Made by a program: the position numbers and the translations under genes | IMG/VR virus record: IMGVR_UViG_3300009506_000012 | Coordinates: 18,164-82,163 of that record | Direction: 5' to 3' (one strand) | Length of the DNA stretch: 64,000 bases | From: a virus | Part shown: one piece after another, positions 22,501 through 32,500 of the stretch | Layout: every line of letters starts with the position of its first letter | Position numbering within the stretch: position 1 is the first letter of the stretch | The notes under the pieces: generated by a model | What the model was told of the DNA's origin: nothing | Databases searched by the model: none | Seen by the model: the letters and a program-made list of their open reading frames with translations, nothing else

Positions 22501-24650
22501 ACAGTTTCGATTGTTTTGATACTCTGATTGGTCGAACTTGCGTTGATCCTGTCAATATTTTCGAAATGGTTGGAAACGAGATTAGGGATCCGGATTTTGT
22601 CAAAAAACGGATTGCCGCAGAAAGATTCTTTCAGCGCAAAAAGGCTCCTTATACACTTGATACTATTTATAAACAGCTTGGCCAACCAGAGCTGGCTGAA
22701 ATTGAATTCGGCTTCGAGCTTAAGAGTACATTCAAAATAAAACGCTATGCAAAAATGCTTCGGGAAGATGACATTATTATTAGTGACATGTACCTGACTG
22801 AAGATCAGGTACGCTTACTTCTCGAGAAAGCCGGCATTCATTTCGGCGGGAAGATATTTGTTAGCAATTATGGAAAGTTTTCTGGAAACATTTGGAGAAC
22901 GGTCAAAGAGCAGAGTCACAAGATCGAATTTCACCATGGGGATAATTCTTTCACAGACTTTGAAAGTCCAAGAAAACACGGTATTCGTGCAATCAGGGTC
23001 ACTGACACAAAACTGAACAAGATCGAAAAGCTGTATGCCGATACGCTTCCGGAACTGGGTGCCTGGGTGCGCAACAATCGGCTTCGGTATATCGTGGACG
23101 AGCGCAAAGAATTCTTGACGTTTATGCAAAATCAGTACAACATGCCGCTGTTGTGGAGTATCTGTCAGGAACTTGATCACTATCACAATGTGTATGATTT
23201 ATTATTTATGTCCAGAGATACCCAGCTTCTGCACCGCATGTACACGACCCTGGTTCCGGACGCGAGAGCTGAATATATCTATATCAGCCGAGATACTTTG
23301 CGAGGTGACAGTCAGTCTTATTTCGAATATTTGAATTCGAAGTTAACAAACAGATCTATACTGGTTGACATGGCATCCTCTTGTGGATCTTTGAAAGAAT
23401 CTCTACCTCATCTTCAGGTAAAAGAGCCCAATGTGTTTACAGCTGTTTTTTTACCTGTGCCGTTCAAGGTCGATCTTGGCCCAATCCATTGTTTTGCGAT
23501 GACAACCAATACCCAGATACAAATCAACAATACCTATTTGGAGATGTTGAATTATGCAGACCATCTTCATGTGGCTGATGTTGTTGACGGAAAACCTGTA
23601 TTCGATCTTCCTGGTGAATATGACATGGAAAAGGTCAAAGCTTACCATCGTGCTTTCAACCTGATGCTTGAAAATATTCCCAACCGTATAGTTGATGCAA
23701 AACCAGTATTCTTCCATGCACTAGCTGAAATCCAGAAGAACAAAGACAGAATCGGCAAAGAGTTTCCGAATCATGTTCCTATCGAAATCAAGCATAAAAA
23801 AACCATAAAGCAGGAACGCGCCAAAGACAATGTGATTGTGATCGGAGCTATCGCTAATTATTCCTGGACAAACATAGAACCATGGTGGAAATCTTTGAAG
23901 GCAACCGGTTTCGATGGGGATATACATATGCTGTGCTACAACATTGGAGGCCAGTCAATTCGGTACATGGAACGTAGAGGCATTCAAACACATGTCAGAA
24001 AGTTGACCGGGAAACAGATTGTGATTGATCGCTTTCGTGACCTGGCTACGCTTCTGGATGATATCGATCCGGATACCTGGATTGTTTTTCCGGATGTTGG
24101 GGATATCGTATTTCAGTACAACCCGAGACACTACCTCGAATCTGTATCAAAAGATATTGTGGTGACGCATGAAGGTGTTCTTTTCAGCGGAAACAAGTGG
24201 ATGCTGAATAACCTCTATGAGAGCTTTCCAAAATACGCTGAAGGTCTGAAGGATAAGTTCTTCTTCAATGCTGGCTCCATAGCTGCTAAAGCTGGAATAC
24301 TTTCGCAAATGTCAGAACACATCTACAAACTATGCTTGGAAAATCAGAACGCCACCAGTCACGACCAGACCGCCATGAACATCCTGCTTCACAATAACCC
24401 TGTTTATCGAAAGAAAACATTATTTTTGAGTCCCAATGATCCATGGTGTTTTTGCGGAGCTTCAAGTATATTTGCACGACCCGAAGATGCCAAGAATTAT
24501 TTGAGCGATCCGGTTACAGTTCAGAACGGAATTTGCTATTCGCGCCCTAATGTAAAGACCTGCATGTTTCATCACTACACACGAAACAAAAATATTGCCA
24601 GGCAGGTGATAACCCAGGTCAATCGCAGATTTGTAAATTCAAGACGGTAA
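22497..24650 (+). CDS. HAD-like hydrolase fused to a glycosyltransferase
   Basis: 717 residues, start chosen at the ATGA overlap. The N-terminal half has HAD motifs: SFDCFDTL at 3-10 (nucleophile D5), IIISDMYL with S96, and HHGDNSFTD with D149. The C-terminal part, about 440-717, looks like a GT-A glycosyltransferase: NVIVIGAIANYSW start, FPDVGD in place of the DxD metal motif, and FFNAGSIA as in acceptor-site loops. HAD-GT fusions occur in surface glycan pathways. It probably adds a sugar to a phage or host glycan. Confidence 0.75.
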   Translation: MNSFDCFDTLIGRTCVDPVNIFEMVGNEIRDPDFVKKRIAAERFFQRKKAPYTLDTIYKQLGQPELAEIEFGFELKSTFKIKRYAKMLREDDIIISDMYLTEDQVRLLLEKAGIHFGGKIFVSNYGKFSGNIWRTVKEQSHKIEFHHGDNSFTDFESPRKHGIRAIRVTDTKLNKIEKLYADTLPELGAWVRNNRLRYIVDERKEFLTFMQNQYNMPLLWSICQELDHYHNVYDLLFMSRDTQLLHRMYTTLVPDARAEYIYISRDTLRGDSQSYFEYLNSKLTNRSILVDMASSCGSLKESLPHLQVKEPNVFTAVFLPVPFKVDLGPIHCFAMTTNTQIQINNTYLEMLNYADHLHVADVVDGKPVFDLPGEYDMEKVKAYHRAFNLMLENIPNRIVDAKPVFFHALAEIQKNKDRIGKEFPNHVPIEIKHKKTIKQERAKDNVIVIGAIANYSWTNIEPWWKSLKATGFDGDIHMLCYNIGGQSIRYMERRGIQTHVRKLTGKQIVIDRFRDLATLLDDIDPDTWIVFPDVGDIVFQYNPRHYLESVSKDIVVTHEGVLFSGNKWMLNNLYESFPKYAEGLKDKFFFNAGSIAAKAGILSQMSEHIYKLCLENQNATSHDQTAMNILLHNNPVYRKKTLFLSPNDPWCFCGASSIFARPEDAKNYLSDPVTVQNGICYSRPNVKTCMFHHYTRNKNIARQVITQVNRRFVNSRR

Positions 24651-24651
24651 T

Positions 24652-24668
24652 GCTCCACATTGTGGAGC
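24652..24668. repeat. Dispersed palindrome copy 4
   Basis: GCTCCACATTGTGGAGC directly between the HAD/GT gene stop and the next start. Its right arm supplies GGAG, placed 9 bases before the ATG at 24677, so the palindrome contains the ribosome binding site. Confidence 0.85.
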
Positions 24669-24676
24669 TGATTAGC

Positions 24677-25744
24677 ATGAGCGCCTACAATCCTCCAAGA
24701 CTTGTTTCCAAAGCATACGATAGACCTGTTGACATACTGGCTACCAGGCCGCATTTTGTTGACCATATCGCTCCTGTATGGAGGCACCTAGAAAATCGAG
24801 GTGGCTTTTATGTTCCTGAAGTATTGTTAGATTATGCTAAAACCAAAGTACCTGAAGCCGTAGGGGTAAAGCCAGTTGGCAGAAGCGATAAGCTGAATAT
24901 CAGGCCTCCCGAAAAAAATGTGTACTTTACCTGCGCTTATGGGGATTTAGAGAAAGGCATGATTACTGACCTGAAACGGGTTTTTATCTTTATGGAACAC
25001 GGAGTCGGGTTAGTGTTTCCGGGAAATCCTCACTATGCCGGGAGTGTTGGCCTTCGAAGGCGTGTTCATTTCTTTCTTGCGCCAAATCAGAATATTCATG
25101 ATAAGACCTGGACCACTTTTCCAGAAGCACCGCAAGCTATTGTTGGCACCCCAAAGATGGATAATGTTCCAACAGATATGCCGATCAACCGGGATGACCC
25201 GTTGATTATTATCTCATTTCACTGGGATGGAAGGAAGGTGGCCAGGGAAGCGGCGAACGCATATCCACATTTCAGAGAGATTCTTCCGGAAATTGCAAAA
25301 CGATATCACTTGGCCGGCCATGCTCATCCACGTATCGCAAACTACTTCGAAAGAGTGTATAATGAATTAGGCATTGAGTTCATTCGTGATTTTGATGAAG
25401 TCATGCGCAGAGGGGACCTTTATCTAAATGATGCCAGTTCAACAGCATATGAATTCGGCGTCACTGGGAAACCAGTCATCTTACTTAACTCGCCCGGTTA
25501 CCGGCGTAACATAAATTTTGGAATCCGATTTTGGCAATACACAGATTGGGCTATTCAGGTTGATGAACCTGGCCAGCTCATTTCTGCTATAGAACAAACA
25601 CTACATAAACCCTCACATGAACAGAAACAGAAACAGATGGTAGCAGACCTCTACCCGTACCATGGGCAGAGTGCAAAGCGTGCTGCTGATCAAATAAACA
25701 GATTTCTGAACATGCGAGGAACCAATGCCATACAAGATACCTGA
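24677..25744 (+). CDS. GT-B / CDP-glycerol transferase-like protein
   Basis: 355 residues from the ATG at 24677, chosen because GGAG of palindrome copy 4 lies 9 bases upstream; an ATG at 24650 would put the palindrome in the coding region. The C-terminal half holds LNDASSTAYEFGVTGKPVIL, close to the SS..(Y/F)E motif of CDP-glycerol glycerophosphotransferases (TagB/TagF) and GT-B enzymes, and LAGHAHPR upstream. It likely transfers a sugar or glycerol-phosphate. It ends the modification cassette and overlaps the chaperone gene by 20 bases. Confidence 0.7.
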   Translation: MSAYNPPRLVSKAYDRPVDILATRPHFVDHIAPVWRHLENRGGFYVPEVLLDYAKTKVPEAVGVKPVGRSDKLNIRPPEKNVYFTCAYGDLEKGMITDLKRVFIFMEHGVGLVFPGNPHYAGSVGLRRRVHFFLAPNQNIHDKTWTTFPEAPQAIVGTPKMDNVPTDMPINRDDPLIIISFHWDGRKVAREAANAYPHFREILPEIAKRYHLAGHAHPRIANYFERVYNELGIEFIRDFDEVMRRGDLYLNDASSTAYEFGVTGKPVILLNSPGYRRNINFGIRFWQYTDWAIQVDEPGQLISAIEQTLHKPSHEQKQKQMVADLYPYHGQSAKRAADQINRFLNMRGTNAIQDT

Positions 25745-26225
25745 TGTTGTTGAAACCGAATTCAGACTCGAGGAATTAGATTCCAGAGAGAATATTCCTG
25801 ATGAAGAAGCCACAATGATTATGGTCAAGACTGCTTCAGTGGCTGAAAATTCAAAACGATCCCAACTGTTTTCAAAATACGTGCAGGAAATTCCAAAAGA
25901 TGATGCAGAACCAGAACGCATTATTTATAACTTCCCACTGTATACGCTTATGCAGAAGGAAACCTTTCTGACCCTGGTAGGGTGCAATATCCAATTCCCA
26001 ACTGGAAAGAGTGATAATGAAGGTAATCCGGAGCTGAAGCCTTTGTTTAGATTCCGTAAGACTCCCCGTGGAAACGAACTGAATATGAGTGAATTGGAAT
26101 TCAATAAAGCCTGGGGGATGCTTGACGATGATGTTGCCGCCGAGATCCATTCCAAAGTTTTAGAAGTCAATCCACACTGGATATTCCAGAATGTCGGAGG
26201 TAACACGGACCTGGGGGAAGGCTAG
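25725..26225 (+). CDS. Tail assembly chaperone, first part
   Basis: 166 residues, acidic. It sits between tail-tube and tape-measure genes, where most siphoviruses encode a chaperone pair (lambda gpG/gpGT) that binds the tape measure before tube assembly. Just before its TAG, the sequence CTGGGGGAAGGC could let ribosomes slip -1 into the next frame. Role assigned by position and size. Confidence 0.6.
   Translation: MPYKIPDVVETEFRLEELDSRENIPDEEATMIMVKTASVAENSKRSQLFSKYVQEIPKDDAEPERIIYNFPLYTLMQKETFLTLVGCNIQFPTGKSDNEGNPELKPLFRFRKTPRGNELNMSELEFNKAWGMLDDDVAAEIHSKVLEVNPHWIFQNVGGNTDLGEG
26213..26219 (+). promoter_or_regulatory. Possible -1 frameshift site
   Basis: G-GGG-GAA lies two codons before the TAG at 26223-26225. 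The frame that becomes open at 26204 and runs to 26509 is exactly the -1 frame. The heptamer is not a perfect X-XXY-YYZ, since only the P-site GGG re-pairs well. No clear stimulatory hairpin is seen in the next 30 bases. Confidence 0.4.
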
Positions 26226-26257
26226 TATCCGCAGAGCTACAAGGTCTAAAGGCTGCT

Positions 26258-26509
26258 TTGTGGGATTACTTTGGCCAAGCAAATGAACGAGCAGAAGGTA
26301 TAAAGGTAACAGAAGAAGAACGTGTAGACAAACCAAAAGCACTGACCAGATACGAACAAATACAAGAACTGCACATTCCATATGTTGATGGTGGCCTTAT
26401 GGATCAACCTTACTTATGGATGCAGCAGCATGGCGTCATCAAAAGTTTCCTCGTTGAATGGAACGCCACGCAAAAAGCATTAGCACAACTTTCAGCGCAA
26501 GGACAGTGA
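26258..26509 (+). CDS. Tail assembly chaperone, second part
   Basis: 83 residues if it starts at the TTG at 26258 (an AAAGG lies 4-5 bases upstream). The frame is open from 26204, so it may instead be reached by -1 frameshifting from the gene before it to give a gpGT-like fusion. Helical and polar, ends in Gln/Ala. It lies two bases before the tape measure gene. Confidence 0.6.
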   Translation: MWDYFGQANERAEGIKVTEEERVDKPKALTRYEQIQELHIPYVDGGLMDQPYLWMQQHGVIKSFLVEWNATQKALAQLSAQGQ

Positions 26510-26510
26510 T

Positions 26511-29500
26511 ATGCCCTACACGGTTCCAAATCCTACAACCGATCAATTCAGGACTTATCTTGAAAACCTTCTGAAAACATTTGATAAAACCTATCAGGTT
26601 CAATATGTGCCTCCACAGAAGGATGCCGGCAATAGCGATATTGAAGGAACGGATTTTTTCAACATCACAAAAAAATCCTCCAACAATGCTGGTGTTCTCA
26701 AGACTAACCTCAAGATAAACTTGGGACATGAGTCTCGTTTTAGAACGACCTACGGTGGACAGACTCCCCAGCAATTTGAACGTGCCCCGGAAATCCTAAC
26801 GGGTTCCGGGCAAAGTGCTTATACCGTTGGTGGCTCCTGGGCTTCAGTGGCCACGGTTGTCGATCAGCCTGGCGGGAAATCTGATATTGATATCAGGCAT
26901 GATTTGCGCTCTCCAATAGAAAGCCTGGCCACTTTGATCAGCACTGGTTTTTCAGATGTCGAAAAAGAAAACCGGTTCAATCCCGGAGCTGTTACGGGTG
27001 ATGTAACCAGCAAGATTATGAATCTGCTATCCACAGGTTCCAGTGAACACAGTGATTTTGCGGTCCCTGCCGGCGCTTTGATGACAACAACTGGAATTGA
27101 TGTAGATGCTGTTCGCAGAAAAGCCGCTCAAGCCATTCAGCTCGTAAATAGCTACGACCCTACTGGCACCGCAGAGGTAGGGCAGTTTGCACAACGAGAG
27201 GCGATAGCCAAGGCGCGTGAAAACATGATGCGTCTTAGCATTCCTGTACCTGGCCGGGGAGGAAAGCCAATTGATTCCTTTTTCAAAGAAGCTGGGTATG
27301 CTCCCGATCGCGCACAGGCTGACCGCCTTGTCGCATTATCACAGGCTTCTCGGGTTGTCCGTGATGCTCTTGGTCAGCCAACAGATACTGAAATCTATCT
27401 GCCTTCTCCGAAGATAGCCAAACACATGACTATTTTGAGTTCTGGTCGTCAACAAGCATCTTTACTTGGTGAAGATTATCAACCTATTGCGCCAAAGATG
27501 ATCACAGGACGTGTACCAACATCCGGATACAGAATGACAACCGCTGATGTTGGAGGCAGAATTCCTGAAAAGTCTCTAGTGCTTGGAACAATGTTTTCGC
27601 CTCAATATCCTATTCCGGGTGCAGGAATGTATTTTCCGGAAACTGTAGATGCCAATGTGAAATCAGGTGGCTACAAGGCTACTCAAAGTTTTGGAGTAAC
27701 TCGGAATGTCAAGGATCTTCTTACCGATAAAACCCAGCTTAATTTACAGCAACAAACCGGAAATGTAATCCCATCTTCTCTGAATTATGACGTTTTCTCA
27801 ATGCGTACTAAAGAGATGAAAAAGTCTGATCCGGATATTATGTTACAGCAACGAGCAGGCACACATTCTTTTGCCGTTGGAAATCAGCAATTGCGTATTC
27901 CCAGATATTACACGGCTGAAGGAATCGGAGCCAGCTACGATAAGCAGATGCTTCGCAAGAAACAACTTCAAGAGGTGACCCCGGCAGAGATTGAAGCACT
28001 TTCAAAACGCCTGGGCGTGAATGTTGTTCCAGACGCAACCATTGAAGAAGTCCTCTTAGAGATGGAAGGCCAAAAACTAGTTGGTGGCAAGTTTGCCATT
28101 GAGGGTGTCAAATCAGATATCACCCCTTATACCGGCACTCCAACTTTTTCAGCTGGTGGCAAGGAAAGAGCCATCAGCGCAGTAACCTGGGAATCCAAGC
28201 AAATGCTGGAAACCTTTACAGGTAGCCTTGGGGCTATTTCTCCTACAGCCCAATATGGAATCCTGAATGAATATCAAAAATCGCTTACGGCTTCAGGGGA
28301 TACGGATATGGCCGCGAACGTTCGTGCCGTCATCAAACAGCAAAAGGCATTGAGGAGAGAGGATCCTACAGCCAGGCTTGATCTTCAAGCAGCTGCAAAT
28401 CAAATAGCAGGAACTGCAACGGATGCACCTGTACATGGATTGTCCAGAGATATCTTTCAGCGTGTATTTCTGGGAGGCTCTAAGGTACAAGATTTTGCAG
28501 GTATGAATGAGGCAGACCTATCTGCGTTTGCCCAATCTGATCTGAATGTTCGCAATCTGAAAAAATTCGGTATGGGATGGGTATCTCCCGAAATGAGCAA
28601 TCCCATAACAACCATGTGGGACAGAAGCCAGGTCGAGGCTTTGTTCACTGGATACCGTCAGGGAAGTAATGTACCTGAAGCTGAATTACGTGCGCGGTTT
28701 GGGCGTCAATATGGTTTTGATTTTTCAAATGCAAAAGGTGACCAGATTGCACAGACGTTCAGGCCTAGTGGGTTTTACATGCCAGCGATTGCCGGTCCAT
28801 CTGTGGAGTTTTCCGGAGGCGGCACACTTGGTTCCGAAGAAACGCAAATCCTTTCAGCGATTGCACCAGGCTTTGCAAACCGTCTGGGCGCTAATGCAGA
28901 AGGACTGACCCGGCGTGATCCTGTGCGTTGGGCTCAACGTCAGATCGCACATATCGCCGCTACTGAAATGGATCGGGGCGAGGGTAAGTACACCAAGATT
29001 GATAATGCGCTTCAGATTGGCACAGAACAGGCGACCAAAATGTGGGCAGATCCGGAGTTTCGTGCCTTGCTTGGAGATGAGGCCGGTGATTTAGCTGGAA
29101 TGAAACGCTTTGAAGAAAAGCTGAAAAGTTTCTTTCCGGGCTCAGAGGATTTGAACCGCAGGCCTATTACCTTTGAAGCTGCCCCAGGTCGTTACCTTCC
29201 ATCAACCAGGGCAATTTCTGCTTTAGCTACTGAAAGTTCGGCAACTATGCGAGGCGGCATAAGAACAGGTGAGGATGTTACACGTTCTTGGAATATGTTC
29301 CAGAGCGCTTTTTCCCAGGCTGTCACTTCGCAGATCAACGAGGACCCGACTGGTTTGCTTGAGGGTACCCAGAATCTAACATCGCATTTTATGAGACAGT
29401 TTGGCCTCCCTGAAGGCGGCAAGCGTGATGTTATCAAGAAAATGATGGGAAGCGAAATCGGTGTTGCTTCAGGTCACTATGCTTTCTGGAATGAACTTAA

Positions 29501-32500
29501 ACAAAACGAGGTTTATGCCAGTAAAGAGAAATACATGGAAGCAATCCGTAAAGAGCTTTCAGCCCAGGGACTTGATACCCCCGAACGACCATTATCCAAT
29601 CAAGAAGTAGAACAGGTCTACAACATGATTGCAGGTCTGCCTTCAGAGGTTGGAACTGCGCCTAATGATGTGCGAACCAAAGGGTTACCCGGTGTGGTGG
29701 CTCGCTGGCCTATTGTAGCCGGTGAGGAATCCATGCTGGGAATGCGCTTTGTCACCCCGGAGCATCTACAGCGTTCGGGCCGGCAGGCACCTGTTGAGGC
29801 CGGTATGGGAAACCTTCACTGGCGAATCGGTGTTGGGCCGTCCAGTATTATGCAGGGTGACTTCGATCTTGACTACATGCTTGGTTTGATGGGGCTGACC
29901 GGAACAAGAGATGAAAGTGGCAAGCTGGATGTGAGTTTCGCAGCCTATAATAGAAACGGCAGGCTCGGAAAAGATATAAGTGCGCTTGTCAATCGAACAC
30001 AGCAAATGAGCTATGAGACTATTCAGAGGATCCTTTATCCATCTAAAAATGCTCAACAGCAATTCGACCCAATTTTCCAGGCATTCCAGGATAGAGATAA
30101 AACAGGTACGCTTGGGCCAATGCAACAAGTGGCAAGAAATCTGATTGGCGAACAGTTTGGAAAATCAGGCTGGCAGCCTTACGGCCATCTGTTAGACAGC
30201 GTGGCTACATATGGGGGAGCCAAAATGATGATGGGTACTTCTTATAACTTCACTCGTGCGCTCGAAGCAGCAGCCGGTGTAGGCGGCTGGTCAACTGAGG
30301 GAATCATGCAGGGACGTAGAGGCAGGGCACAGATCTATCAACCTCACCTTGATCTTCAGACATCCCAGGCTGCACCGATGGTTCGTATGTATCAGTCATC
30401 CTTCTTGGCCGAGGGCAAGGGTGGCAAACTGGGATTGGGCTTTGGTACCGATGTGGCTGGGTATGGATTGCAGTTCATGAAAAATGCCGGCAAGATCATG
30501 AATCTGAGCGAGGATAATACCAGTCGCATTATTACCATGCTGGCAGGTAGTGCCATTACTCCTACAACAGCCGGTGAGCTTCCATCTCCGGAAATGCTTG
30601 GGTATGCTTTCTCTCCGGAAGAAGGTAGGGTAAATACTGCTCCTGAAGATATGCAGACTTCACTGGACCTGTTCACAAAATGGAAAAATGCAGAACGCCA
30701 CCCAGAGAATGCTGCCGAATACAATAAACGCGCAGATTACGAGGAGGCTTACATGAGAACAACCGGCCTCGCTGACGTACTTCAGGCACCCTATAACATG
30801 GAGGGCACCACAGATGAAAGAGCTACTGCCATGCAACACACTCTTTCCCAGTGGATGAAATATAACTATTACGGCACGAAAGAAGGCCGTGAAACAGCCT
30901 TGCAGGGCAACTTCATTACAGCCATGTTCTCGAAGTCTTATGCAAAGAAACAGGAAAAGGAACCAGGATGGACACCTCCACTCGACTTCAGGACTTCGAA
31001 ACTCGGTTCACGGATGATGGGCAAAGCCAATATCCAGGCACCTCTTTTCAATATGATGAAAGGCGGTTTATCTTCCGGACGCACCTTGCGCCGTCTGCTG
31101 AACTCCATAGGACAGACATCCGGTCTGACAAGTTGGGCAACCGGCAATCTTCAGGCTCTTGGTTTTGGAACGGACGAGACTATCTTCCCGCAATCACAGG
31201 TATCCGCTTCGGGTAACGTGCGATCTACCGGGCCGAACGGTGAACCGATTATCGTCAGTCCAGAAATGGAACGTCTATGGGCTAAAGACTGGGCACGTAT
31301 GAAAAACAAAGGTCTCTACGAGGGCAACTTTGGTCAATACATAGAAGAACGCAAGGCAGACCTGGCTAGGCTAAACACATCTTTTGCAGGAAAGCCTGTG
31401 GATCAAGCAAGAGTAAATCCGGAAACAAAAGACATCGAAGGTGGCTTCGAGAATATTCCCATGGTGGATTTCGATGCCATCAATAATGCACAACCAGAAC
31501 CAGAACAAACGCAAACTACTACTACACAACCCGAACAAACTACTGCAAAACCACAACAAAAAACGCCAAAACCACAACAGCCCAGTAGTACCCAAAAACC
31601 GCAACCTGGTGGTACACAGCCTCCCAATAAACAACCACCCGGAGGAGGAACGTCTACTCCAGTAAGCCCCACCACCCCACCCTCTGGTACTCCCCCACCC
31701 AGAGCGCCGCAGGATGCTTCTCAGAACACCAAGTTTCCTGGTCTACCTGCCAACAGTATTCCGACTGAACAGGCACAAGAGTACATCGGCAAGTTTAGAG
31801 AGTACATGCCAAATATCACACAAGCAGCTGGCGCAATTCAGTCAGAACTTGGCGCTATTACTGGGGCAACCCCTGGACCAATGGGTGTGTACGAAGCTAT
31901 GGCGCAACTTCCTGAAGAACAGCGCATGGAAATCCTGAAAAAGTATCAGGAACCGGCGCGTCAGGCTCAGGAGCTGATGGGACTTGCGAAAAAGGTTTAT
32001 CCAAATCTTGAGAAGAACGTGATCGACCCGGCTGTACTCAGGCAGTTCGGTATGTCCGGAGCTGATCTGCGCATCATGTCTGAAGATACTCTGCTCACCA
32101 ACAATCCAGTTGGGCAGAACCTGGTTGACCTTGGTGGTCTGACGGGTGTTCCGGGGTTTGAAACCTTGAAAAAGCGTGGAGGTACCACAGCCGCATCCGG
32201 TCAGGTTAGTGCAAATATTGCTCAGATCCATTTCCAGGAATTGGGCGAAATTACAAAGAAGCTAACTGAGAATTTTGAGAACCTATCAAAAGGTCAAATC
32301 AAACATAGCGATGCCCTGAAGGAAGAAACCAAACTCCTTGAACAGCGTGAACAGGCCAGGCAAAAACAAGCGTTATCAGAGAAAGCTGCTCCACTAGTGG
32401 AGCAAGGCTTACTCGAGCCTGAAATCACGGCCACCAAACGAGGAAAACCGCAAATCTCGTACAAGCGTACTGACAAACCAATTCCTCAAGAAATGTATAA

